Assembly (NCBI GenBank): GCA_030831135.1
Contig: JAURLR010000381.1
Coordinates: 1-7,877 of the forward strand
DNA: 7,877 nucleotides
Direction of reading: 5' to 3'
From: Alphaproteobacteria bacterium
GTDB lineage: Bacteria; Pseudomonadota; Alphaproteobacteria; UBA6615
The notes beneath the pieces are model-generated. The model was not told where the DNA came from and made no database searches. It was given only the letters and a program-made list of their open reading frames with translations. Each line of letters begins with the position of its first letter. Positions within the stretch are counted from its first letter, which is position 1. The position numbers and the translations under genes were made by a program. Below are positions 1 through 5,900 of the stretch, in pieces.

Positions 1-252
1 AACGCCGCCTTTGCACTGGAACCCGGTGACGTCGGCCCGGAGCCTGTCCAGACCGAGTTCGGCTGGCATGTCATCAAGGTGATCGACAAGCGCCGTCAGC
101 CCGCTCCGAGCTTTGAAGAATCGCGGGCGCAAATCGAACAGCGGTTGACGCGCGATCTGATCGCCGCGCATATGGCGGCGTTACGTGCCGATTCCGAGGT
201 TGAACTCTTCAACATCGACGGCTCGCCGATTGTGGACGCACCAAAACAATAG
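1..252 (+). CDS. Parvulin-type peptidyl-prolyl cis-trans isomerase, C-terminal part
   Basis: The left edge cuts this gene; 83 residues to the TAG stop are visible in frame 1. Residues about 7-29 carry the C-terminal end of a parvulin (PpiC/SurA-like rotamase) domain: an EPGDVGPEPVQTEFGWHVIKV stretch ending in the family's typical FGWHVIKV strand. The remaining about 50 residues (SFEESRAQIEQRL onward) are a charged helical tail like the one that follows the domain in periplasmic or membrane-anchored PpiC/PrsA-like foldases. The family catalyses isomerisation of Xaa-Pro bonds during folding of exported proteins. The signal peptide or anchor would lie outside the window, so location is inferred. 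argJ begins 53 bases downstream on the same strand with no terminator between, so cotranscription is likely; a parvulin gene before argJ is a recurrent alphaproteobacterial order. The family assignment is firm, the exact subfamily is not. Confidence 0.85.
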   Translation, partial: NAAFALEPGDVGPEPVQTEFGWHVIKVIDKRRQPAPSFEESRAQIEQRLTRDLIAAHMAALRADSEVELFNIDGSPIVDAPKQ

Positions 253-305
253 CGCGACGCCGCGTGTTAAGGTAACTCCCGGTCAACTGTTTCGGGGGTT
301 TCACC

Positions 306-1583
306 ATGGCCATATCCACCACAGCAAATACCGCGCCGCCAAAGAAGGCGCTTGCGCGCTCGCCATTGGCGCCGTCCCGCTTTCCCACGCTCGGGCCGGT
401 GGCCGGCGTCCGGCTGGCGGGCCGTGCGATGGGGCTCAAGAAACACAAGGGCGTGAAGGACCTGATGGTCGCCGAACTCGCGCCGGGGACGACGGCTGCC
501 GGTGTGCTGACGCGTTCCAAATGCCCCTCGGCGCCCGTCGACTGGTGCCGCGCCATCCTGCCGCGCGGCAAGGCCCGCGTGCTGGTGGTCAATTCCGGCA
601 ATGCCAATGCCTTTACCGGCAATGCCGGTGATTTGCAGGTTGCCCAGACCGCAGGCGAGGCTGCCAACCTGTTCGGCTGCCGCGCGCAGGACGTCTATAT
701 AGCCTCGACTGGCGTGATCGGACAGCCGCGCTCGCCAGACTATGTGGCCAGCAAGCTCGCGGGCATGAAGCGGTTCCTCTCGGCCAAGGGCTGGCGCAAC
801 GCCGCCGAAGCCATCATGACCACCGACACCTTCCCCAAGGCGGCCACACGCAAGGTGATGATCGGCAAAGCCGAGGTCACGCTTTCGGGCTTTGCCAAGG
901 GCTCGGGCATGATCGCGCCGGACATGGCGACGATGCTCGGCTTCGTCTTCACGGACGCAAAGATCCCCGCGCCTGTCTTGCAGCGTCTGGTGCGCAATGC
1001 GACGGATGAATCCTTCAACGCCATTACCGTCGACAGCGACACCTCGACCTCCGACACCCTGCTGATGTTTGCCACCGGGCAGGTCAAGGGCCAGCCTCGT
1101 GTTTCCAGCGCGAGCGACAAGGTGCTCAAGGACTTCAAGGCGGCGCTCAAGGATATCTTCGTCGACCTCGCCCAGCAGATCGTGCGGGATGGTGAGGGCG
1201 CACAGAAATTCGTGACCATCAATGTCGCCGGTGCCGAGTCCAAGCGCGCGGCGCGGGTGATCGGTCTGGCGATTGCGAACTCACCGCTGGTCAAGACCGC
1301 GATTGCGGGCGAGGACGCCAACTGGGGCCGCATCGTCATGGCCGTCGGCAAGGCAGGCGAGAAGGCGGACCGCGACAAGCTCTCGGTCAGTGTCGGTGGC
1401 GTGGCGATCACCCGCGACGGACAGCTGGTGCCCGATTACGATGAAACCCCCGTGGCCGCCCATATGAAGGGTGACGAGATCACCATCGATGTGGATCTGG
1501 GTATCGGGCGCGGGCGCGGCACCGTGTGGACCTGCGACCTGACCGACGGCTATATCGCGATCAACGCCGATTACCGGAGCTAA
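306..1583 (+). CDS. argJ: Bifunctional glutamate N-acetyltransferase / ornithine acetyltransferase ArgJ
   Basis: ArgJ moves the acetyl group from N-acetylornithine to glutamate, giving ornithine and N-acetylglutamate, which closes the cyclic arginine pathway; some members also use acetyl-CoA. The 425-residue length is normal for a precursor. Hallmarks seen: N-terminal FPTLGPVAGVRLAG (26-39), VVNSGNANAFTG (94-105), the STGVIG loop of the oxyanion hole (Thr134-Gly139 region), and the autocleavage motif KGSGMIAPDMATMLGF (198-213). The precursor is cut between Ala208 and Thr209, and Thr209 becomes the catalytic nucleophile of the beta chain. DSDTSTSD (243-250), GEDANWGRI (335-343) and the C-terminal YIAINADYRS are also family signatures. 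The ATG start has a GGGGG ribosome binding site 7 bases upstream (294-298). mutT follows after 5 bases, so the two are probably cotranscribed. Whether the enzyme is bifunctional or only transfers from acetylornithine cannot be told from sequence. Confidence 0.97.
   Translation: MAISTTANTAPPKKALARSPLAPSRFPTLGPVAGVRLAGRAMGLKKHKGVKDLMVAELAPGTTAAGVLTRSKCPSAPVDWCRAILPRGKARVLVVNSGNANAFTGNAGDLQVAQTAGEAANLFGCRAQDVYIASTGVIGQPRSPDYVASKLAGMKRFLSAKGWRNAAEAIMTTDTFPKAATRKVMIGKAEVTLSGFAKGSGMIAPDMATMLGFVFTDAKIPAPVLQRLVRNATDESFNAITVDSDTSTSDTLLMFATGQVKGQPRVSSASDKVLKDFKAALKDIFVDLAQQIVRDGEGAQKFVTINVAGAESKRAARVIGLAIANSPLVKTAIAGEDANWGRIVMAVGKAGEKADRDKLSVSVGGVAITRDGQLVPDYDETPVAAHMKGDEITIDVDLGIGRGRGTVWTCDLTDGYIAINADYRS
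1576..1579 (+). promoter_or_regulatory. Ribosome binding site that fixes the mutT start
   Basis: GGAG lies inside the last codons of argJ, 9 bases before a GTG at 1589. The open frame reaches back to an ATG at 1526, but that start would overlap argJ by 58 bases and add 21 basic residues unlike any Nudix N-terminus. The GTG start is therefore preferred, with translation probably coupled to the end of argJ. Confidence 0.6.
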
Positions 1584-1588
1584 CGCCC

Positions 1589-1996
1589 GTGGGTGACCGG
1601 CCCATCGTGCTGGTCAGCGCTGTCGCGCTGCTCGATGCCGACAACCGTGTGCTCCTGGCCCAGCGGCCCGAAGGGAAGTCCATGGCGGGTCTGTGGGAAT
1701 TCCCGGGGGGCAAGATCGATCCCGGTGAAACCCCCGAGGCCGCCCTGATCCGCGAGCTGGACGAGGAGCTGGGCATCGACACCCATGCAAGCTGCCTCGC
1801 CCCGATCGGCTTTGCCAGCCACGCCTATGACGATTTCCATCTGCTGATGCCGCTGTTCGTCTGCCGAAAATGGCACGGCACGCCGACCTCCCGGGAGGGC
1901 CAGACCCTGGCCTGGGTCCGCCCGAACGCCCTGCGGGACTACCCGATGCCCCCGGCGGATGTGCCGCTGGTCGCCCAGCTGCAGGATTTGCTTTAG
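1589..1996 (+). CDS. mutT: MutT-like Nudix hydrolase (8-oxo-dGTP diphosphatase)
   Basis: This 135-residue protein (E. coli MutT is 129) hydrolyses oxidised nucleotides such as 8-oxo-dGTP to the monophosphate, keeping mutagenic precursors out of DNA. It has a complete Nudix box matching GX5EX7REUXEEXGU: Gly41, Glu47, Arg55-Glu56-Leu57 and Glu59-Glu60-Leu61-Gly62-Ile63, the glutamates being the metal ligands. SMAGLWEFPGGK (31-42) before the box and the C-terminal PPADVPLVAQL are typical of MutT rather than other Nudix enzymes. No ThiE-like C-terminal domain is fused, unlike in some proteobacteria. The GTG start sits 5 bases after the argJ stop, with GGAG 9 bases upstream. The stop TAG (1994-1996) overlaps the stop codon of the convergent membrane-protein gene, so there is no room for a terminator between them. 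The substrate is inferred from the family. Confidence 0.93.
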   Translation: MGDRPIVLVSAVALLDADNRVLLAQRPEGKSMAGLWEFPGGKIDPGETPEAALIRELDEELGIDTHASCLAPIGFASHAYDDFHLLMPLFVCRKWHGTPTSREGQTLAWVRPNALRDYPMPPADVPLVAQLQDLL

Positions 1997-2899
1997 GCGC
2001 TGGGAGACTCGCTTCCGAGCGGGACGTTGTCGCGCAGTTGCTGATAGTAGGCGGTCAGCAGCGAAACACCAATGGCGATTCCCAGGAACGAGAAGAAGAA
2101 CGATACGAAGTTCAGCCCGATCTGTAGAAGTGGAGACGCGGCCATCTCCATCGCGACGCGAATCTGGTCTTCAGCACCACTGAACATACTGTTCAGAACA
2201 ACGAGCGATATGATTCCCTGAATACCGTGGAACGGGATCACTGAGCCCAAAATCAGAACACCACAAATCCGCAAGCGATTGCCCCGGCTCAGCGACATCG
2301 CCTTGCCCAGTCCGATCATCCAGTCTTCGATGGCAGCAGCCGGGAGACTCGGTAACAATCCGGCAAGAACCGCCAGCACCAGAACGAGAATGATGAGCTG
2401 CATAGCCCATAGGCCGATGAATGTGCTGATGCTGAAGAGGGTCTGCGGGTCATCGCTGAACACCTGGAAGATAACCGGCCCTGCGACAGCTGTGACAGCG
2501 GCCCCTATGACGAGGTAGCTGATCACGCCGATCAACCCGATCAGAAGGGATCGGCCGAGGAAAACCCAGTGACGTCTGGACCACATGAAAAGTTCGCGTA
2601 CAGATGTCGGTTCGGGCCAAAGCAGATAGTGCCGGTGCCACGCGACCGTGAAGGTCAGGAACAATGCGGCGTAAGCCAGAAAAAAAAAGCATGATCAACA
2701 TGAATAGGACGATCCCGAGACCGCTTCCTTCCATATCGTCTGAGATCAAGCTGAGCCCGAAAACCTGAAGCATCATGAGTGCGAAGCCGATCAGGACAAT
2801 CGCTAGTATGGCCAGCGCAAATTTGAACCACGCCATACGTTCGTGCCAGATAAAGCCGTAAACGGTGGAAACCGTCCCCCAGACCGGAAGTTTGTACAT
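1993..2899 (-). pseudogene. Frameshifted six-helix membrane protein, relative of the 2994-3833 gene
   Basis: The gene starts at ATG 2899 (AAGGGG binding site at 2914-2909, 9 bases away) and reads MYKLPVWGTVSTVYGF through two hydrophobic segments to MLIMLFF. Frame is then lost in a run of nine T (2688-2680 on this strand). Dropping one T gives MLIMLFFLAYAALFLTF and one continuous protein of 301 residues ending at the TAA at 1995-1993. The join is supported by the neighbour: TVAWHRHYL...MWSRRHWVFLGRSLL here aligns with AVAWHRKFL...RWSNRHWRFLARFIL there, and both have PAAA after the fourth helix. About six membrane helices are visible; no enzyme motif is. Unjoined, the upstream piece could run to 2450 (149 residues with a non-membrane, arginine-rich tail), and the downstream piece could only start internally (TTG 2664, 223 residues). 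GC content is visibly lower than in neighbours. It may be a true pseudogene, a sequencing error, or a gene rescued by slippage. The function is unknown. Confidence 0.8.
2680..2688 (-). other. Nine-T homopolymer run at the frameshift site
   Basis: The + strand has nine consecutive A, giving C-TTTTTTTTT-CTG on the coding strand. With nine T the upstream frame continues as LFFSGLRR and leaves the membrane-protein pattern; with eight T it continues as LFFLAYAALF into the downstream frame. Runs of this length are error-prone for sequencing and replication, and also allow RNA polymerase slippage. Confidence 0.9.
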
Positions 2900-2902
2900 C
2901 GC

Positions 2903-2936
2903 GCGTTTCCCCTTGCCCCGTTGTCAGGGGAAACGC
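2903..2936 (-). promoter_or_regulatory. Hairpin with alternative pairing over the ribosome binding site of the frameshifted gene
   Basis: GCGTTTCCCC (2903-2912 on the + strand) and GGGGAAACGC (2927-2936) form a perfect 10-base-pair inverted repeat with a 14-base loop. In the - strand transcript the 3' arm contains the GGGGAAA binding site 9 bases before ATG 2899, so folding would hide it. A second GGGG inside the loop could instead pair with the same CCCC and leave the binding site free. No T run follows, so a rho-independent terminator is not supported. A dimeric-repressor operator is also possible. Confidence 0.45.
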
Positions 2937-2993
2937 TCGCATGCGGGCTCGAAACGGATCAAGCGCCCGGGTGTGGGTAAAGTCGTTGCGCGG

Positions 2994-3833
2994 TCAGGCG
3001 GTTCCCGCCGGACGGGTGCCTGAAAGTTCGCGGTGCACGATGGACAGCGCCGTCACGCCGGCGGCAATCCCGGCAAAGACGATGGCTTGCTGGATCAGGG
3101 TCATCACCAGCAGCAGGGATACCGATGCCCCGAACAGCGGAATGAACAGGTTTGCCAGCAGGAACGAGACCAGCAGCATGACCAGCATGGCGGGCAGGGG
3201 CGGCATCACGGCAACGCCGAGCATCAGCCAGCTGCGCCCTTTTGTGCGATCGATGGAGTCCTTCAGGCCGAGCGGCGTGTCGGTGGCGGCGGCCGGGACG
3301 ATCAGCAGCAACCGGCCATAAAGCAGGCCGACAAGGGTCAGCACGGCCAGAATCGCGAAGGGGGCAATCGCCGGGTTACCGGCGCCGATGGCGCTTAGCG
3401 GAAACGACAGCACCGTCGAAGCGACGATCACGATCAGCAGCAACAGAATGAAGCGCGCCAGAAACCGCCAGTGCCGGTTGCTCCAGCGCAGGGCTGCGCC
3501 CACGGTGTTGCCCTCGTTGCCGATCAGGAACTTGCGGTGCCATGCGACAGCAAACATCACATAGGTCGCCAGCGTGACGACCAGATTGACCAGGTCGGCC
3601 GGTGTGAGTTCGAGGATCTGCGCTGTGGCGTCGGCCTGGTTTTGCGGGGCGGGGGCCGGTTCAAACACCAACTGCCATTCGCCCGATGCCCACAGGGTGA
3701 GCGTCTTCACAGCTGCGACCAGCACCACCGGCAGAAAGGCATAGGCCAGGAAGTCCTGCCGGTTTTGCCACAGGAACCTGTAGGCATGGGCGAGCACGGT
3801 CGAAAGGGCGAGCGGTGCGGCGGGTTGGGGCAT
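2994..3833 (-). CDS. Six-helix integral membrane protein of unknown function
   Basis: I cannot assign a function to this 279-residue protein. A short N-terminal segment (ALSTVLAHAYRFLWQNRQDFLAY, about 9-31) leads into the first of about six hydrophobic helices (about 30-50, 81-98, 124-148, 157-180, 202-230 and 238-266). Between helices 2 and 3 is a basic loop with AWHR (97-100) and RWSNRHWRFLAR (116-127); PAAA (180-183) follows helix 4. Both signatures recur in the neighbouring frameshifted gene, so the two are related. The loop after helix 1 (about 50-78) is proline/alanine-rich. No transporter, protease or enzyme signature was seen. The ATG lies 3 bases after the stop of the upstream methyltransferase gene and has no obvious binding site, so translation is probably coupled to it. 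The pairing suggests an inner-membrane role linked to that methyltransferase, but this is inference only. Confidence 0.85.
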   Translation of the reverse strand: MPQPAAPLALSTVLAHAYRFLWQNRQDFLAYAFLPVVLVAAVKTLTLWASGEWQLVFEPAPAPQNQADATAQILELTPADLVNLVVTLATYVMFAVAWHRKFLIGNEGNTVGAALRWSNRHWRFLARFILLLLIVIVASTVLSFPLSAIGAGNPAIAPFAILAVLTLVGLLYGRLLLIVPAAATDTPLGLKDSIDRTKGRSWLMLGVAVMPPLPAMLVMLLVSFLLANLFIPLFGASVSLLLVMTLIQQAIVFAGIAAGVTALSIVHRELSGTRPAGTA

Positions 3834-3836
3834 CGA

Positions 3837-4796
3837 TCAGTTCCGGTCTGGTGTGGGGGGACGGACGGGGAAGGCCGCACTGGTTTTCTCATCGAGCGCG
3901 CGTTCGGTCGTGTCCAGCGCGTCGGCCAGGCGGGTCTGTGCGCTGCCCGGTCGCAATGGTTGGGGCTGGCTTTCGGCCGGGGCCCAGCCGGTCAGGAAAA
4001 ACACATCAAACGTGGCGTGGATGCGGCCATCGGCGTCGGCAAAGCGTTCGGCGTAGATTTCGGCGGCCCGCAACAGGGTGGCCCGGCGGGTGGGCGTGCG
4101 CCGCCGGTCGAGACGCGTATTGGCCTCTCCCATGCCGCGCAAATCATGCATCAGCTTGAAGGCGTTGTCGTAGCTGACATCGATGGGATCGAGATCAGCG
4201 ACCGGCAGGGAGAAGCCCGCGCGCTGCAGCAGCCCGGCGGCATCGGCGAGTTCGGCAAAGGGGGCAACCCGAGGGCTGGCACCACCTTCGATCTCGGCTT
4301 CGGCGGCCAGCAAGGCTTGCCGCAGTTCATGCAGGGTTTCGCCGCCCAGAAGCGCGCCGAGAAACAGCCCGTCCGGTTTCAGGGACTGGCGCAATTGCAG
4401 CAGCGCGCCGGGGACATCGTTGAGCCCCTGCAGCACGGCGCAGCTGGTTACCAGATCGAAGCTGGCCGGCGCAAAGGGCAGGGCCTCGTCATCGGCGATC
4501 ACTGTGGGCACGCCGGTTCGTGCGTGCGCGGTCCGGGCAAAGCCCGGGGCAAACTCGCTCTGGACAAAGCCCGCGATCTTGCCCGGGATGATCGCTCGCG
4601 CGGCCTGGGTGAACAACCCGGTGCGGCACCCGGCATCAAGCGCAAGCGGAAATTCCCGTCGCACGTCCCCGGCCCGTTCGGCAAGGCGTTCGGCAATTTC
4701 GCGAAAAAGGAAATCATGGGCATCGAAGCCCGGCGCGATGCGGTCGCGGCGTTGACGCATCAGGGCGCGGTCAAATATGGCCTCGGGTCCGGTCAT
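3837..4796 (-). CDS. NDUFAF5/BioC-like class I SAM-dependent methyltransferase-fold protein
   Basis: The protein has 319 residues from the preferred ATG. It opens with IFDRALMRQRRDRIA (7-21), the usual N-terminus of the alphaproteobacterial homologues of mitochondrial NDUFAF5. The SAM-binding motif I is LDAGCRTG (53-60), motif II/III is DEALPFAPASFDLVTSCAVLQ (a DLV core at 114-116), and LKPDGLFLGALLGGETLHELR follows at 139-159. The C-terminal half keeps family features: EGGASPRVAPF (170-180), DVSYDNAFKLMHDLRGMGE (206-224) and a TFDVFFLTGW ending (262-271). NDUFAF5 hydroxylates an arginine of a complex I subunit rather than methylating, so an assembly role at NADH dehydrogenase is the best guess; biotin-type malonyl-ACP methylation is less likely with no bio genes nearby. 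Motif I has Arg59-like substitution (CRTG for CGTG), seen directly. An upstream in-frame ATG at 4835 has no binding site or homology support. The tail after 275 is Pro/Ala-rich and probably disordered. Confidence 0.85.
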   Translation of the reverse strand: MTGPEAIFDRALMRQRRDRIAPGFDAHDFLFREIAERLAERAGDVRREFPLALDAGCRTGLFTQAARAIIPGKIAGFVQSEFAPGFARTAHARTGVPTVIADDEALPFAPASFDLVTSCAVLQGLNDVPGALLQLRQSLKPDGLFLGALLGGETLHELRQALLAAEAEIEGGASPRVAPFAELADAAGLLQRAGFSLPVADLDPIDVSYDNAFKLMHDLRGMGEANTRLDRRRTPTRRATLLRAAEIYAERFADADGRIHATFDVFFLTGWAPAESQPQPLRPGSAQTRLADALDTTERALDEKTSAAFPVRPPTPDRN

Positions 4797-4886
4797 GGTT
4801 GTATATCGCACGCCGTTGAAGAAGCCGCAAAGCATCGGGAGTGTTGGTGATTGACTCCGCCGGCCCTGCCGGGGCCAGAATGCGAC
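4797..4886. promoter_or_regulatory. Divergent spacer between the methyltransferase and comF
   Basis: This 90-base spacer must hold the start signals for both divergent genes. I see no clear -35/-10 pair. It contains a GACTC (4853-4857), a site of the CcrM type (GANTC) used by many alphaproteobacteria, and a small GGCCC/GGGCC hairpin (4862-4876) just before the comF start. GGGAG at 4837-4841 stands 9 bases before an in-frame TTG at 4851, an alternative comF start. Confidence 0.35.
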
Positions 4887-5660
4887 ATGGACAGCATGTT
4901 GCGTTCAGCGGCGGGAATTTCAAGCGCGGTGCGGGCGATTTCGCGCACGGCTCTCGATACCGTCTTGCCCCCTCAATGTCTGGCCTGCGATGCGCTGGTC
5001 TCTGAACCCGGCGCGTTGTGCGGGGCCTGCTGGGATGGCGCGGCCTTTGTGTCTGCGCCGTTCTGCCATGCCTGCGGAGTGCCGTTCGAATTCGATCATG
5101 GTCCCGATGCGCTGTGTGGTGCCTGTGTGCGTGCGCGGCCGGTATTCGAACGGGCGCGCGCAGTCTTTCTCTACAATGATGTCAGCCGCGACCTCGTCAC
5201 AGGCCTCAAGCACCGGGACCGGACCCATGGCGCGCCCGCCTTCGGGCGCTGGCTGGCGCGGGCGGGCCGGGAGCTCATCGCGGAAGCTGACCTGATTGCC
5301 CCGGTGCCGCTGCATCGTCTGCGGCTTTGGCGACGACGGTTCAACCAGTCGGCCTTGCTGGCACAGGCGCTTGCCCGTGAAGCAGGATGCATGGAGAAAT
5401 TCCGGGCAGACCTGCTGCAGCGCCACCGCGCGACCCCGACCCAGGGCGGGCTGAATGCTTCGGATCGACGCCGCAATGTGCGTGGTGCGTTCGCAGTTCC
5501 GGCGCGCCATACCCCGATGCTCGAAGGGCGTCGGGTCCTTTTGATCGATGATGTCTACACGACCGGCGCCACGCTGGAGGCCTGCACACGGGCCTTGCTG
5601 AAAGCGGGCGCGGGGGGCGTTGATGCGCTGGTGCTGGCCCGGGTCGACCGGCCGCAATAG
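4887..5660 (+). CDS. comF: ComF family double-zinc-ribbon phosphoribosyltransferase-like protein
   Basis: This ComF/GntX family protein has 257 residues from ATG 4887. The N-terminal part has four CxxC pairs (Cys31/34, 45/48, 60/63, 77/80), enough for two zinc sites. A type I phosphoribosyltransferase domain follows, with LKHRDRT (107-113), APVPLH (138-143), RRFNQSALLAQALA (150-163), RATPTQGGLNASDRRRNVRGAF (181-202) and the PRPP-loop motif VLLIDDVYTTGAT (217-229) with both aspartates. In naturally transformable bacteria ComF helps bring incoming single-stranded DNA into the cell and to recombination. In many alphaproteobacteria the gene is kept without proven competence, so the role here is not certain. 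The open frame extends to TTG 4851, which has a better binding site (GGGAG); that would add 12 residues (MTPPALPGPECD). The ATG is chosen because family members have a short leader before the first CxxC. It is followed by a palindromic repeat, then grxC. Confidence 0.9.
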   Translation: MDSMLRSAAGISSAVRAISRTALDTVLPPQCLACDALVSEPGALCGACWDGAAFVSAPFCHACGVPFEFDHGPDALCGACVRARPVFERARAVFLYNDVSRDLVTGLKHRDRTHGAPAFGRWLARAGRELIAEADLIAPVPLHRLRLWRRRFNQSALLAQALAREAGCMEKFRADLLQRHRATPTQGGLNASDRRRNVRGAFAVPARHTPMLEGRRVLLIDDVYTTGATLEACTRALLKAGAGGVDALVLARVDRPQ

Positions 5661-5670
5661 TGGTTGGTTT

Positions 5671-5783
5671 GCCGCAGCATCCTTCGAGACGCTCGCCTTG
5701 CTCGCTCCTCAGGATGAGGTGATTGGGTTCACTCGTCCTCATCCTGAGGAGGCGCGGAGCGCCGTCTCCAAGGATGCTGCGGC
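5671..5783. repeat. Large intergenic palindromic repeat (REP-like)
   Basis: This is an imperfect palindrome of 113 bases. The outer arms GCCGCAGCATCCTT (5671-5684) and AAGGATGCTGCGGC (5770-5783) match perfectly over 14 bases. The inner arms CTCCTCAGGATGAGG (5705-5719) and CCTCATCCTGAGGAG (5737-5751) match perfectly over 15. Further partial pairing (GAGACG 5686-5691 with CGTCTC 5763-5768) lies between. The CATCCTTCGAGACG...CTCCTCAGGATGAGG pattern resembles dispersed palindromic repeats I know from other alphaproteobacterial genomes. It begins 11 bases after the comF stop. There is no T run, so it is not a classical terminator, though the transcript would fold strongly. Confidence 0.75.
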
Positions 5784-5845
5784 GACCCATGACATGACGG
5801 TCTTGTGAAGCCCGATATGTGCAGACCTCTGGCCAAACCGGGTCG

Positions 5846-5881
5846 GGTTGCCTAGATATCGGGAAACGATATCGGGCAACC
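5846..5881 (+). promoter_or_regulatory. Stem-loop with repeated ATATCGGG boxes upstream of grxC
   Basis: GGTTGCC (5846-5852) pairs with GGCAACC (5875-5881), and two copies of the self-complementary GATATC (5855-5860 and 5868-5873) can pair inside this, leaving the loop GGGAAAC. The same bases form a 9-base direct repeat GATATCGGG (5855-5863, 5868-5876), and an inverted copy CCCGATAT lies at 5811-5818. It ends 8 bases before the grxC binding site GGAG (5889-5892). It could be a protein-binding site, a leader structure or the end of the comF transcript. Confidence 0.4.
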
Positions 5882-5900
5882 GATCCACGGAGAGTGAAAA

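Noticed and set aside
740..1411. A 223-residue open frame on the - strand
   Set aside because: It lies antisense to the well-supported argJ and has a low-complexity Ser/Ala/Thr-rich composition.
2180..2196. CTGAACATACTGTTCAG, resembling a LexA-type operator
   Set aside because: It is inside a coding region, far from any start, and the GAAC/GTTC spacing is 5 bases rather than that of known alphaproteobacterial SOS boxes.
3471..4850. A 459-residue open frame on the + strand
   Set aside because: It lies opposite the NDUFAF5-like gene and its membrane-protein neighbour, is rich in Gly, Gln and Arg without domains, and is a high-GC antisense shadow.
4920..5657. A 245-residue open frame on the - strand
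   Set aside because: It lies antisense to comF, whose zinc and PRPP motifs are unmistakable; the antisense product has no recognisable motif.
5671..5783. The palindrome as a rho-independent terminator of comF
   Set aside because: No T run follows either stem, and the structure is much longer than a terminator hairpin.
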